A DNA stretch of 64,000 bases from REEB76 sp963774895 (GCA_963774895.1 CAVZGN010000001.1:310001-374000); one strand, 5' to 3'. Counted from the first letter of the stretch, positions 33,812-43,093 are shown. Numbers and translations are program-made. The notes: generated from the sequence alone by a model not told the origin.

Positions 33812-35764
33812 TCAATCCTGCTGCAACTCAGGCAGGTTCTGGTAGTGCTGGAGCGCCTGCGGGTTGGCGAGTGCGTCGGTATTCTTGACCGGCCGGCCGT
33901 GGATTACGTTGCGCACCGCCAGCTCGGTGATCTTGCCGCTGATGGTGCGCGGGATATCCGCTACCGCGATGATCTTGGCCGGCACATGGCGCGGCGAGGT
34001 ATTGTCGCGGATGGTTTTCTTGATCTTCGAAGTCAGCGCTGTGTCCAGCATCACGTCATCGCGCAGGCGCACGAACAGCACCACGCGCACATCGCCCTTC
34101 CAATCCTGGCCCACGGCCAGGGATTCGACGATCTCCGGCAGTTTCTCCACCTGCCGGTAGATCTCCGCGGTACCGATGCGCACGCCGCCGGGGTTGAGGG
34201 TTGCGTCCGAGCGTCCGTAGATGATGAGACCGTCGTGTTCGGTGAGTTCCGCCCAGTCGCCATGGCGCCAGATGTTCGGGAACACATCGAAGTAGGCATC
34301 GTGGTACTTGCGTCCGTCGGGATCGTTCCAGAAAAAAACCGGCATGGAGGGGAACGGCTTCACGCACACCAACTCGCCCGGCCGGCCGCGCACAGGCTGG
34401 CCGGCATCGTTCCAGATTTCCACCGCCATACCCAGACCCCGGCATTGCAGCTCACCGGGATACACCGGCAACAGCGGATTGCCGAGGGCGAAACAGGAGA
34501 TGATGTCGGTGCCACCGGAGATCGAGGACAGGCACAGGTCGGATTTGATATCGCGATAGACATATTGGGAATTTTCCGGCAACAGCGGCGAGCCGGTGGA
34601 GGTGATGATGCGTAGCTTCTCCAGTTTGTATTTTTGCCTGGGATGCATGTCGAATTTCTCAGCAGCTGCCAAATATTTGGCGCTGGTGCCGAAGATGCTC
34701 AGGCCCTCCTCGTCGGCGATGCGCCACAAGATGTCCAGCTCGGGATGGAAAGCAGAACCGTCATAAAGCAAAACCGTGGCACCCACCGCCAGGCTCGATA
34801 CCAGCCAGTTCCACATCATCCAGCCACAGGTGGTGAAGTAGAAGATCATATCGTCGCGCCTGAGATCGGTATGTAGCACCAGTTCCTTCAGATGCTGGAT
34901 GAGTGTGCCGCCGGCGCCGTGCACGATGCACTTGGGCACGCCGGTGGTGCCGGAGCTATACATGATGTACACCGGATGCTCGAACGGCAGTTGTGCGAAT
35001 TCGATCTCCGTGGCATCGGTCAAGTAATCATGCCAATGGATAGCATTAGGTAATCCGGTGATATCCGGGTCGGCGTTTACATAGGGAATCACCACCAGCT
35101 TCTGCACCGAGATCAGCTGCTCCAGCACCCCACGTATTCGTTCCAGTGAGTCCACGGTCTTGCCGGCATAGAAATAGCCGTCGCAGGTGAATAGTATCTT
35201 GGGTTCGATCTGGCCGAAGCGGTCGAGCACACCGTTGATGCCGAAATCCGGCGAGCACGAAGACCAGATGGCGCCGAGGCTGGTGGCTGCCAGCATGGCG
35301 ATGATGCTCTCCGGGCGGTTGGGCATGAACCCCGCCACCCGGTCGCCGCTTTTCACGCCGGACTTCCTGAGCGCACCGGCCAACGCCGCCACCTGTGCGT
35401 AGAGTTCCCGATAGCTCAGGTTGAGGCGCTTGCCATCCTGTTCGCAGCGGAACACCAGGGCAGTGCGTTCATCCCGGTAGCGCAGCAGGTTTTCGGCGAA
35501 GTTCAGGCACGCGCCGCTGAACCATCGGGCGCCGAGCATTTTATCGCCGTCCACCAGTACCTGGTCCCAGGGTTTTGAGGCTTTGATGCCGCAGAAGTCC
35601 CAGATATGCGGCCAGAAGCGCTCTGGATGCTCGACCGACCAGTGGTACAGCTCAGGGTAACTTTTTACTTCCGGCCCAGCATGTTTCCGCACATGCTCCA
35701 GGAAGCGCGTCAGATTGGTGCGCTCGATGACCTGTGGGCTGGGTTTCCAGAGCGGTTGGGTCAT
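33812..35764 (-). CDS. aacS: acetoacetate-CoA ligase
   Basis: 650 residues, the AacS length. It activates acetoacetate with ATP and CoA. Seen: the acyl-CoA synthetase N-terminal domain (SYPELYHWSVEHPERFWPHIWDF), the AMP-binding loop YIMYSSGTTGVPKCIVHG, ISGGTDIISCF and the C-terminal catalytic-lysine region near RHVPAKIIAVADIPRTISGK. The tyrosine cluster upstream and the leucine cluster downstream both release acetoacetate, so this gene closes both routes to central metabolism. The 259-bp region 35765-36023 before the OPT gene has no gene that I can support. Confidence 0.92.
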   Translation of the reverse strand: MTQPLWKPSPQVIERTNLTRFLEHVRKHAGPEVKSYPELYHWSVEHPERFWPHIWDFCGIKASKPWDQVLVDGDKMLGARWFSGACLNFAENLLRYRDERTALVFRCEQDGKRLNLSYRELYAQVAALAGALRKSGVKSGDRVAGFMPNRPESIIAMLAATSLGAIWSSCSPDFGINGVLDRFGQIEPKILFTCDGYFYAGKTVDSLERIRGVLEQLISVQKLVVIPYVNADPDITGLPNAIHWHDYLTDATEIEFAQLPFEHPVYIMYSSGTTGVPKCIVHGAGGTLIQHLKELVLHTDLRRDDMIFYFTTCGWMMWNWLVSSLAVGATVLLYDGSAFHPELDILWRIADEEGLSIFGTSAKYLAAAEKFDMHPRQKYKLEKLRIITSTGSPLLPENSQYVYRDIKSDLCLSSISGGTDIISCFALGNPLLPVYPGELQCRGLGMAVEIWNDAGQPVRGRPGELVCVKPFPSMPVFFWNDPDGRKYHDAYFDVFPNIWRHGDWAELTEHDGLIIYGRSDATLNPGGVRIGTAEIYRQVEKLPEIVESLAVGQDWKGDVRVVLFVRLRDDVMLDTALTSKIKKTIRDNTSPRHVPAKIIAVADIPRTISGKITELAVRNVIHGRPVKNTDALANPQALQHYQNLPELQQD

Positions 35765-36023
35765 GGGATATAAGTCCGGGTCGCATAGGCTGAAAAATAA
35801 ATTATCTCAGGTTTTGCACTGCTTGCGGCCGCATGGGGTGCGCGGACCCTGGCAGTGAGCACAAGGTTGCAGGATTCTAAGCCCGGCGCATATTGCAAGA
35901 TGGGGGCGAGACAGCAGCGGAAAGATGGGTTATCGTGCGCGCGCCATCCCCGCTAACCAATAACCATGGGATGGGGTCCGTCCGGCGGACGGGAATGCAT
36001 TCCGGCAAATGGGAGAATCCCAC

Positions 36024-38015
36024 GTGAAACCAACAACCTCCAAAAGCATCACGTCGCTGACTGAATTTACCATCCGTGGTGTACTCATCGGCATCATCCT
36101 TACGGTGGTGTTCACGGCAGCCAACGTGTATTTCGGCCTCAAGGCCGGTCTCACGTTCTCCACCTCGATTCCGGCAGTGGTGATCTCCATGGCGCTGCTG
36201 CGCTGGTTCGGCAACGCCACCGCGCAGGAGAACAACATTGTGCAGACGATCGCTTCCGCGGCCGGCACCCTGTCCTCCGTCATCTTTGTGCTGCCCGGTT
36301 TCGTCATCATCGGTTGGTGGACAGGCTTCCCGTTCTGGTTGTCGGCCGCGGTATGCGCCACTGGTGGTGTGCTGGGCGTGATGTATTCGATCCCGCTGCG
36401 CCGCGCGCTGGTGACCGACTCCGATTTGCCTTACCCGGAAGGCACTGCTTGTGCGGAAGTGATCAAAGTGGGCACAAGTCCCGAGGGCGCCGAGGATGTG
36501 GAGGCCGGCACTGCCGGGCTCAAGGCAGTCATCGGCGGAAGCATTGCATCCGCCGTGTTCTATCTCGTGGTGCAGACCAAGATTCTCGCCAGCGATGTGG
36601 TCAGCTATTTCCGTCTCGGCGGTGAAAAAAGCTCGGCCACCGGTTTCGACTTTGCGCTTTCCTTCGCGCTGTTCGGCATCGGCCATCTGGTTGGTATCAC
36701 CGTAGGTCTGTCGATGCTGGTGGGCGCACTCATCGGCTGGGCCTGGGGCGTGCCGCACTTTACTGCATTGCATCCGGTCGTGGGTGCGGCCGCAGACGTA
36801 GCTCAAGCCGGTTGGAGTCATTACGTGCGTTTCGTGGGTGCCGGCGCCATCGGCGTGTCCGCCATTTGGACGCTGTTCAAACTCATCAGGCCAGTGGTCG
36901 GCGGCCTCAAGGGCGCGATCGCGTCGTCACGGGTGCGCAAGGCAGGCAAGGGCGATACCCTGCCACGCACGGAACACGACATCCCTGTGAACCAGATGGC
37001 GCTGGTCTCGCTCATCTGCATCGTGCCTATCTGCTGGCTGCTATGGAGCTTCGCGAGTGGCGCGGGCTTGGGCCAGCACGCTTTGTTGCTGACCATCGGC
37101 GGCATCATCATCGTGGTGATCATCGGTTTTCTGGTGTCTACGGTGTGCGGCTACATGGCCGGACTCATCGGCGCTTCCAACAGCCCGCTCTCAGGCATCG
37201 GCATCCTAGTGGTCGCCACCACGGCGCTTTTCCTGGTGGTGGCCGTCAAGGCCTCGCTGCCGCCTGAAGCCGGCAAAGCGCTAGTCGCCTACGCACTGTT
37301 CGTGACATCGATCGTGTTCTGTGTGGCGGCCATCGCCAACAACAACCTGCAAGACCTGAAGACCGGCCAGCTGGTGGACGCCACGCCCTTGAAACAGCAG
37401 TGGGCGCTGGTGATTGGTGTGCTCGCAGGCGCGGTAGTGATACCACCGGTGCTGGATCTGGTCAACAAAGCCTACGGTTTTCTGGGCGCACCCGGTGTGA
37501 ACCCGGCGCATGCACTGCCTGCGCCCCAGGCGGGACTGATCTCGGCCCTTGCCCAGAGCGTGATTCAGAACGACGTGGAAAAGTGGAAGCTGATGGGCAT
37601 TGGCCTGGGTATCGGCATTGCCAGCATCCTGGTGGATTGGGCGTTCACCCGCACCACCAAAACCGTGCGCATGCCGCCGCTCGCCGTCGGCCTCGGCATT
37701 TATCTTCCCACCGCCTCGACGCTGATGATCGTGGTGGGTTCGGTGGTCGGCTGGTGGTATGACCGGCGTGCGCAGCGCGCGCCCAGACCGGATGCCGCCA
37801 AGCAACTGGGCGTACTGCTGGCCTCGGGACTGATTGTCGGTGAAAGCGTGCTGGGGTTGGTGGTGAGTGCACTGGTGGTGTTCTCCGGCAATTCATCGCC
37901 GCTCGGCGTAGTGGGCGACAGTTTTTTCATACCCTCGCTTTTCATCGGCGGGATCGCGTTCGCGGTGGTGGTGTTCGTGCTGTACCGGTGGATGGAGAAG
38001 CTGGTGCGGAAGTAA
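36024..38015 (+). CDS. OPT-family oligopeptide transporter
   Basis: About 663 residues with some 14-16 hydrophobic helices, an inner-membrane transporter of the OPT family (peptide or metal-chelate uptake). Seen: ANVYFGLKAGLTFSTSIPAVV near the N-terminus, NNIVQTIASAAGTLSSVIFVLPG, SDLPYPEGTACAEV and a glycine-rich C-terminal set of helices. GTG 36024 is chosen because GGGAGAA sits at good spacing; ATG 36009 in the same frame has no ribosome-binding site. Substrate is not defined by the sequence. Monocistronic, followed by a 567-bp repeat region. Confidence 0.88.
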   Translation: MKPTTSKSITSLTEFTIRGVLIGIILTVVFTAANVYFGLKAGLTFSTSIPAVVISMALLRWFGNATAQENNIVQTIASAAGTLSSVIFVLPGFVIIGWWTGFPFWLSAAVCATGGVLGVMYSIPLRRALVTDSDLPYPEGTACAEVIKVGTSPEGAEDVEAGTAGLKAVIGGSIASAVFYLVVQTKILASDVVSYFRLGGEKSSATGFDFALSFALFGIGHLVGITVGLSMLVGALIGWAWGVPHFTALHPVVGAAADVAQAGWSHYVRFVGAGAIGVSAIWTLFKLIRPVVGGLKGAIASSRVRKAGKGDTLPRTEHDIPVNQMALVSLICIVPICWLLWSFASGAGLGQHALLLTIGGIIIVVIIGFLVSTVCGYMAGLIGASNSPLSGIGILVVATTALFLVVAVKASLPPEAGKALVAYALFVTSIVFCVAAIANNNLQDLKTGQLVDATPLKQQWALVIGVLAGAVVIPPVLDLVNKAYGFLGAPGVNPAHALPAPQAGLISALAQSVIQNDVEKWKLMGIGLGIGIASILVDWAFTRTTKTVRMPPLAVGLGIYLPTASTLMIVVGSVVGWWYDRRAQRAPRPDAAKQLGVLLASGLIVGESVLGLVVSALVVFSGNSSPLGVVGDSFFIPSLFIGGIAFAVVVFVLYRWMEKLVRK

Positions 38016-38040
38016 GTTGTTTTGCCTACCAATTTTAAGC

Positions 38041-38338
38041 GGGCTTCCGCGCCCGCGCGGCAGGTCCCTTTCTTTGTACGCGCAAAGAAAGGGACGAAAG
38101 AAACGCGCCCCGGGGTTTCCGCGCCTGCTTGAAATCGAAGGCAGGAACCCTTCGATTTCAAGCGCGTTCCCTTGTTTCTCGCCTGACTCAGGGCGGCGCA
38201 GACGGGTCATCCATGACCCGCTGCGCCGGCTCGTCGTCCTGACTTCGCCCCGCCCCAAAGAGGCGGGCCTGTTCTTCGTCAGGCTGCGAGACTCGGCGGA
38301 AAACACGGGGGTCTGAAGAACAAGAAACGCTCAACATC
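38041..38338. repeat. mosaic of perfect hairpins after the OPT gene
   Basis: The 567-bp stretch 38016-38582 has no gene; short ORFs here are artefacts. Its first half holds a 13-bp stem (38064-38076 with 38083-38095; GTCCCTTTCTTTG and its complement), a 15-bp stem (38127-38141 with 38149-38163; CTTCGATTTCAAGC type) and smaller palindromes around 38200 (GACGGGTCATCCATGACCCG) and 38250. The CTTTCTTTG/CAAAGAAAG hairpin resembles dispersed intergenic repeats I associate with Xanthomonadales-type genomes. Confidence 0.7.
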
Positions 38339-38575
38339 ATGTGGTTTTTGCACCCGTAGCGCGAGCCGAGCACTGAAGCGAGCAAGGTTAGCCCAGGGGC
38401 GCGGACTGGATGTCCGCGCTCTCGCCGTCAGGCCAAGGATGGCCTGTCGGCGAGACTCCGCAGCGAGCAAAGCGCGCAGGGCAGTCGCCGTCTGCGGCGG
38501 CCCGCGCTTCGGGGAAATGGTTTTGGTGACTTTTGCCGAAACAAAAGTCACCCGTCGTGCGGGGCGGAACCCGCT
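38339..38575 (-). repeat. long dispersed repeat, copy A (hairpin GGTGACTTTTG)
   Basis: Read on the minus strand it starts with a hairpin, GGTGACTTTTG-TTTCGG-CAAAAGTCACC (38525-38552), continues CAAAACCATT and a CGCGGGCCGC block, and ends near CAGTGCTCGGCTCGCGCTAC. Copy B at 53212-53440 on the plus strand shares both ends nearly exactly and a diverged middle. It lies directly after the etfA stop, so the hairpin may also terminate the etf transcript. Confidence 0.75.
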
Positions 38576-38582
38576 ATCTTAA

Positions 38583-39527
38583 TTAAAGCTTGTCCAATTC
38601 CTTTTCTAACTCCGGCAGCACCTGAAACAGATCCCCCACCAGTCCGATGTCGGCTATCTGGAAAATCGGTGCATCCGGATCCTTGTTGATGGCGACGATG
38701 GTGCGCGCATCCTTGATGCCGGTGAGGTGCTGGATGGCGCCGGAAATGCCGACTGCCACATACAGGTCCGGCGCGATGATCTTGCCAGTCTGCCCCACCT
38801 GCAGATCATTGGGCACGAAGCCGGCATCCACGGCCGCGCGTGAGGCGCCCACAGCCGCGCCCAGCTTGTCGGCGAACTTGTAGATGATGGCGAAATTCTC
38901 CTTGCTGCCGACGCCACGCCCGCCGGACACCACACGCGGCGCGGATTGCAAATCGGGCCGGTCGCTTTTCTCGGCCTTGAGTTCCACAAAGCGTGTATGT
39001 GAAGGCAGCGCCGCATCGGTGCTGACAGCGGTAATCTCTGCCGCGCCGCCACTGCCGCATTCCTGCCAGGATGCGATGCGCACCGTGGCTACCACACAGG
39101 GTTTCTCCGGAGCCTTGATCGTGACGATGGCGTTGCCAGCGTACATGGGACGCTCGAAAGTGGTGGCGTCGATTACTTTCATCACGTCGCTCACCTGCTG
39201 CGCGCCCAACAATGCGGCGGCACGCGGCAGTACGTCCTTGCCGAAGGTGGTGGAGGGCGCCAGTACGTGAGTGTAATCCTTGGCCAGCTTCGCAATCTGT
39301 GGTGCGAGTATTGCCGCGAGCGGGTGGGCATTTTCCGTACGCTCGACTTTCAGCACTCGTTTCACACCCTTGAGCTTGGCCGCGGCCTGCGCGACGCTGC
39401 CGGCATCGGTGGCAAATACTACAATTTCGATGTTGCCGCCGATGGCGTGTGCGCAGCTTACCGCTCTGGCGGTGGCTGGGTTTAGTTTCTTACCATCATG
39501 CTCGGCGATTACCAGTATCTTGCTCAT
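38583..39527 (-). CDS. etfA: electron transfer flavoprotein subunit alpha
   Basis: 314 residues. With EtfB it forms the FAD/AMP heterodimer that takes electrons from acyl-CoA dehydrogenases and passes them to ETF:quinone oxidoreductase. Seen: the C-terminal FAD site GRGVGSKENF, VGASRAAVDAGFVPNDLQVGQTGK, and LYVAVGISGAIQHLTGIKDA with its signature. It is downstream of etfB with an unusually long 259-bp spacer holding two repeats. Partners in the window are isovaleryl-CoA dehydrogenase (59298) and ETF-QO (44994). Confidence 0.95.
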   Translation of the reverse strand: MSKILVIAEHDGKKLNPATARAVSCAHAIGGNIEIVVFATDAGSVAQAAAKLKGVKRVLKVERTENAHPLAAILAPQIAKLAKDYTHVLAPSTTFGKDVLPRAAALLGAQQVSDVMKVIDATTFERPMYAGNAIVTIKAPEKPCVVATVRIASWQECGSGGAAEITAVSTDAALPSHTRFVELKAEKSDRPDLQSAPRVVSGGRGVGSKENFAIIYKFADKLGAAVGASRAAVDAGFVPNDLQVGQTGKIIAPDLYVAVGISGAIQHLTGIKDARTIVAINKDPDAPIFQIADIGLVGDLFQVLPELEKELDKL

Positions 39528-39556
39528 TAGGCGTGTCCAGAAAATTTCTAGATCTT

Positions 39557-39652
39557 GAACGAGGACAAGGCGCAGTGCGTGCGAGGGGCGGAGTCAACAA
39601 ACCAGTTAGTGAGTACCCGAGCACGCGCTGCAACGCCGTAATCGGGCAAAAG
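39557..39652. repeat. GAGG-GCGGAGT spacer repeat, copy 1 (between etfB and etfA)
   Basis: Contains GCGAGGGGCGGAGTCAACAA, then GTTAGTGAGTACCCGAG and CTGCAAC. A second copy lies at 54503-54593 in the same orientation; the two align over about 90 bp with short gaps. Both sit inside spacers between probably co-transcribed minus-strand genes. Confidence 0.65.
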
Positions 39653-39722
39653 ATTAAGGAACCTCTGATCAATTTCCTTTCCGTCGTTCCCGCGCAGGCG
39701 AGAACCAAGTGAAATCCGCCCT

Positions 39723-39750
39723 CTGGATACCCGCCTTCGCGGGTATGACG
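39723..39750 (-). repeat. ATACCCGC/GCGGGTAT palindromic repeat, copy 1
   Basis: On the minus strand it reads CGTCATACCCGC-GAAG-GCGGGTATCCAG in 28 bases. Same core at 46620-46647 (diverged) and 63397-63424. It lies within the etfB-etfA spacer. Confidence 0.75.
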
Positions 39751-39786
39751 AATAAATCAGAGTTACCTTAAATTTTATGGGCATGA

Positions 39787-40533
39787 CTACAGCACCCCCC
39801 GTTGTTTAAGTGCGGCAATGAGTGCGGGAACATCTTCCACTTTCTGGCCACCGATTCGCGGCGGCGGCGGCGCGTATTTTGTTACTTCCAGATGCGGAGC
39901 TGCGGCAATGCCCAGTTCTTCCAATCTCAGGGCTTGCAGGGGTTTGCTGCGGGCTTTCATGATGTCGGGCATCTTCACGAACCGCGGGGTGTTGAGCCGC
40001 AGGTCGGTGGTGATTACCGCCGGCAGATCGATCGACAGGATCTCCAACCCGGCGTCCACTTCGCGGGTGACGGCCGCGGTCTTGGCTTTCAATTCCACCT
40101 TGGAGGCAAAGGTTGCCTGAGGACGGTCCCACAGGGCCGCCAGCATCTGGCCGGTCTGGTTGCTGTCGTCGTCGATGGCCTGTTTGCCGAGGACCACCAG
40201 TTCGGGATTCTCGCGTTTCACCAATGCATGCAACACGCGCGCGATCATCAGGGGTTGCAGTGCTGCGCCAGCTTCCACCAGTATCGCCCGGTCAGCTCCC
40301 ATGGCCAGGGCTGTGCGCAGCTGTTGCTGGCTGTCCGCTATCCCGATGCTCACGGCCACGATCTCCGCCTGCGTGCCGCCTTCGCGGATGCGCAAGGCTT
40401 CCTCCAAGGCGATCTCGTCGAAGGGATTGATGCTCATCTTGACGCCATCGGTGTTGACGTCGCTGCCGTCCTTTTTCAGCTGCACACGCACGGAATAATC
40501 GATGACGCGTTTAATGCCGACCAGTATTTTCAC
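39787..40533 (-). CDS. etfB: electron transfer flavoprotein subunit beta
   Basis: 248 residues. Seen: MKILVGIKRVIDYSVRVQLKKD, VKMSINPFDEIALEEALRIRE, the AMP-site region ALAMGADRAILVE and the conserved VLGKQAIDDDSNQTGQMLAAL. It binds AMP and forms the recognition loop for acyl-CoA dehydrogenases. First gene of the etfBA unit. The 159-bp region upstream (40534-40692) lies between it and rquA and should hold its promoter. Confidence 0.95.
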   Translation of the reverse strand: MKILVGIKRVIDYSVRVQLKKDGSDVNTDGVKMSINPFDEIALEEALRIREGGTQAEIVAVSIGIADSQQQLRTALAMGADRAILVEAGAALQPLMIARVLHALVKRENPELVVLGKQAIDDDSNQTGQMLAALWDRPQATFASKVELKAKTAAVTREVDAGLEILSIDLPAVITTDLRLNTPRFVKMPDIMKARSKPLQALRLEELGIAAAPHLEVTKYAPPPPRIGGQKVEDVPALIAALKQRGVL

Positions 40534-40692
40534 TTTGTCCGCCTGATGTTTATCGAAACACTAGGTTGTATTCTTGTCCAAACACGATCGGGTGATGGGT
40601 TGCGTGAAGTATACAATCTTCGTATGTGACTGACGGCAGTCACCGCTTGAAGATAGCACCCCATGCGGTTGCGTGTGTGGTGGATATGCCGG

Positions 40693-41487
40693 TTACGGGT
40701 TTTTGGTTGCTACGATGACCTGGAAGTTGCCGCAGAAGTAGGTGCGGCGCTCGCAGGTAAAACCGCCGATCTCATGGAATAGCATCACCGGGTCGTGGGT
40801 ATCCCACAGCGCCAAACCCAAGGGCTCGAAGACCTTGAAATAGGTCCAGCTGAGCGCCCGTAATACCCAGCGTTCCGGCTTGTGGAATTCAGCCAGATAG
40901 ACCTTGCCGCCCGGTTTGACCACGCGCCCGGCTTCCCGCAGGGCCTGAATCTTGAGGTGGTGCGGGAGTTCATGCAACAGGAAGAAGATCACGTTGGCCG
41001 CCACCGATCCGCTCTCAAGCTTCAGGGATGCGGCGTTCTGTTCCAGCATCTCGGTCTTCTCCACATGGCCGAGCAGCTTGCTCTCCGCATGGCTCAGTTC
41101 GTTCTTGATGATGTCGGCGATCAGCACCTTGCGCGCACCGGTCTCGATCGCGGCCGTGACCACACGCGGGATCACGTTGCCGAAGGCACAGGACGTGATC
41201 AGGACTTTCTGGTCGCGCAGGTCAAGACGCCGCAGCCCGTCCACGATCGCGGAAACCAGCCGGTGATACTGGAACAGCAGGATCGCGGAGATGATCGGCT
41301 GGAAATCGATAAGGCGTATGAGTCGCATATTCGAGTAGATCGGATATATATGCGAAGCGTCCGTGTCTTCTCCCGAAAGCGCGCTGCGGACCATGAGGGC
41401 GCCGCGGGTCAGCGTGAAGAAGAACAACGCCGTGCCCGTGAGCAGGGCTGTGATTGACCCAATAACATAAATCATCCAGGTTCCCAT
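40693..41487 (-). CDS. rquA: RquA-like rhodoquinone biosynthesis enzyme
   Basis: 264 residues. RquA converts ubiquinone to rhodoquinone by replacing a methoxy group with an amine, using S-adenosylmethionine. Seen: an N-terminal hydrophobic segment (about 3-28) that may anchor it in the membrane; YPIYSNMRLIRLIDFQPIISA; a methyltransferase-like fold in which motif I reads VLITSCAFGNVIPRVV rather than the usual GxGxG, a hallmark I associate with RquA; and VVKPGGKVYLAEFHKPE. It is the last gene of frdABCD-rquA, which strongly supports the call because rhodoquinol is the low-potential donor for fumarate reduction. An ordinary class I methyltransferase is the alternative. Confidence 0.78.
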   Translation of the reverse strand: MGTWMIYVIGSITALLTGTALFFFTLTRGALMVRSALSGEDTDASHIYPIYSNMRLIRLIDFQPIISAILLFQYHRLVSAIVDGLRRLDLRDQKVLITSCAFGNVIPRVVTAAIETGARKVLIADIIKNELSHAESKLLGHVEKTEMLEQNAASLKLESGSVAANVIFFLLHELPHHLKIQALREAGRVVKPGGKVYLAEFHKPERWVLRALSWTYFKVFEPLGLALWDTHDPVMLFHEIGGFTCERRTYFCGNFQVIVATKNP

Positions 41488-41558
41488 ATTCTTATATCCT
41501 CTTTTGCCCTTGAGACCGGCCTATTCCCGAGCCTGAACCAGCAGATGCCGGAGGCAGG

Positions 41559-41936
41559 CTAAGAATACCTTATCAACGCCAATGCATAAACCGTGACCAG
41601 GGTTGCAACCAGCGGCAGCCCGTAACAGAAAAGTTTGGCGATCACACCCGTATGCATGCCGAAGTCATGCAGACTGTGGAAGATGCGATGCCCGGCATGC
41701 CAGAAGAACAGCATCACCACGACGAACAGGAACGCGGCGCCGAGCCACGAATGCGCGAAGGCCAGTACATACGAGTAGGACAGGGTATCAGCGGGCAGCA
41801 ACAGACCGAGCGGTACTGCGATACCTGTGATCAGCACCAGCACCGGGCCTATCAGTGCGGACAGCATGCCGCCCGCGCCGAACAGCAGCCAGAACACCGG
41901 CGCATTGGTGCGTTGCATATTGATCTTCATGCCCAT
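41559..41936 (-). CDS. frdD: fumarate reductase membrane subunit FrdD
   Basis: 125 residues with three predicted membrane helices (about 15-40, 57-82 and 97-122). FWLLFGAGGMLSALIGPVLVL and HAGHRIFHSLHDFGMH match FrdD. ATG 41936 is used; ATG 41930 overlaps the frdC stop as ATGA and is equally likely. With FrdC it anchors FrdAB and forms the quinol site. Confidence 0.9.
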   Translation of the reverse strand: MGMKINMQRTNAPVFWLLFGAGGMLSALIGPVLVLITGIAVPLGLLLPADTLSYSYVLAFAHSWLGAAFLFVVVMLFFWHAGHRIFHSLHDFGMHTGVIAKLFCYGLPLVATLVTVYALALIRYS

Positions 41937-42340
41937 AGACCCCAGACCAAGGCGAACAGGATAATGCTGACGATGACAGTCGCCGCCAGGCCGCTGCGCG
42001 TGATGGCTGCCGCGGACAGGCGCTTGCCTTTCAGCATGATCGGCGGCAGGGTCCGCGGCATGATGTGGAACCAGGTCCAGCTGTGATAGCTAATGGCGAC
42101 CAGCGTGATCACTTGGAAGGCGACGGACGACGGCGACTTGAGCGCAGCCAGCCAGGCATCCCAGGCTGCCTGGCCTTGCGACAGGCGCACCAAACCTACC
42201 AGCAACACCAGTGCATAGGCGGCCACGAACACCGCGGTGGCCTCGTGGAGCATGTACTCGATATAGAAAGTGTTGCGCCGCCACCATCCCTGCATGGGGC
42301 GCCTATACGGCCGCCGGCCGCTGCTGGCAGGAGCGGTCAT
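41927..42340 (-). CDS. frdC: fumarate reductase membrane subunit FrdC
   Basis: 137 residues, three hydrophobic helices. The N-terminal RRPMQGWWRRNTFYIEYMLHEATAV and later YHSWTWFHIMPRTLP fit E. coli FrdC, including a Glu in the first helix region near the quinol site. The start overlaps the frdB stop (ATGA), indicating translational coupling. Its presence with FrdD marks this as a QFR of the FrdABCD type, not a succinate dehydrogenase with SdhCD. Confidence 0.92.
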   Translation of the reverse strand: MTAPASSGRRPYRRPMQGWWRRNTFYIEYMLHEATAVFVAAYALVLLVGLVRLSQGQAAWDAWLAALKSPSSVAFQVITLVAISYHSWTWFHIMPRTLPPIMLKGKRLSAAAITRSGLAATVIVSIILFALVWGLWA

Positions 42341-43092
42341 TTATCACCTCCACGTGGAGTCACGAAGCGCAGGAAATAATCCTTGGCCGCGTTGGCCTTG
42401 TTCACGTTCACCGCATTCGCCGGATCCACCAGCTTGGGGCAGACCTCGGAGCAGTAGCCAACCGCGGTGCAATTGAAGACCCCGTCCTCGGAGTTCACCA
42501 GCGGCTTGCGCTGCTGCTCTCCGCTATCACGCGAGTCCAGGTTGTAGCGATGCAGCAAGGCGATGATGCCCGGCCCCAGAAACTTCGGGTTCAGGCCATA
42601 CTGGGGGCAGGCGGCATAACACAGCATGCAGTTGATGCACGAGCTGAACTGCTCATACACATCGCGCTCGGCCGGGGTCTGCAGGTATTCGCCCTGTGCC
42701 AGCGGGCGCGGCTGCTTCTCGATGATATAGGGCTTGATGCTCTCGAGCTTCTCGATAAAGTCGTCCATGACGATCACCAGATCGCGTTCGATGGGGAAGT
42801 GCGCCAGCGCTTCGACCCGCACGCGTCCGGGATAGAATTCCCGCAGAAAGGTCTGGCACGCGAGCCGCGGCTTGCCGTCGATCATCATCCCGCAGCTGCC
42901 GCAGATGGCCATGCGGCATGACCAGCGGAAACTCAGGGTGCCATCCAAAAAATCCTTGATGTATTGCAGACCCTGCAGCACCGACATATCCTCGCTGAAG
43001 GGCACGCTGTAGGTCTGCAGCACCGGCTTGGCATCCTGCTCGGGCCGGTAGCGCAGCACATCCATCATGATGGTGTTTTCGGTATTCGGCAT
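42337..43092 (-). CDS. frdB: fumarate reductase iron-sulfur subunit FrdB
   Basis: 251 residues from ATG 43092, one base after the frdA stop; the longer ORF to 43218 lies inside frdA. Three clusters can be traced: [2Fe-2S] by CRMAICGSCGMMIDGKPRLAC, [4Fe-4S] by CINCMLCYAACP and [3Fe-4S] by CTAVGYCSEVCPK. It wires the membrane quinol site to the flavin of FrdA. Confidence 0.94.
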   Translation of the reverse strand: MPNTENTIMMDVLRYRPEQDAKPVLQTYSVPFSEDMSVLQGLQYIKDFLDGTLSFRWSCRMAICGSCGMMIDGKPRLACQTFLREFYPGRVRVEALAHFPIERDLVIVMDDFIEKLESIKPYIIEKQPRPLAQGEYLQTPAERDVYEQFSSCINCMLCYAACPQYGLNPKFLGPGIIALLHRYNLDSRDSGEQQRKPLVNSEDGVFNCTAVGYCSEVCPKLVDPANAVNVNKANAAKDYFLRFVTPRGGDK

Positions 43093-43093
43093 C

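Noticed and set aside
35877..36821. 314-codon minus-strand ORF before and within the OPT gene
   Set aside because: His/Gly/Arg-rich composition typical of an antisense shadow; it overlaps the well-supported transporter.
38279..38551. 90-codon ORF (TFVSAKVTKTI...) and its counterpart at 53218-53445
   Set aside because: Both are translations of the dispersed repeat; treated as repeat, not genes, though the shared open frame is noted.
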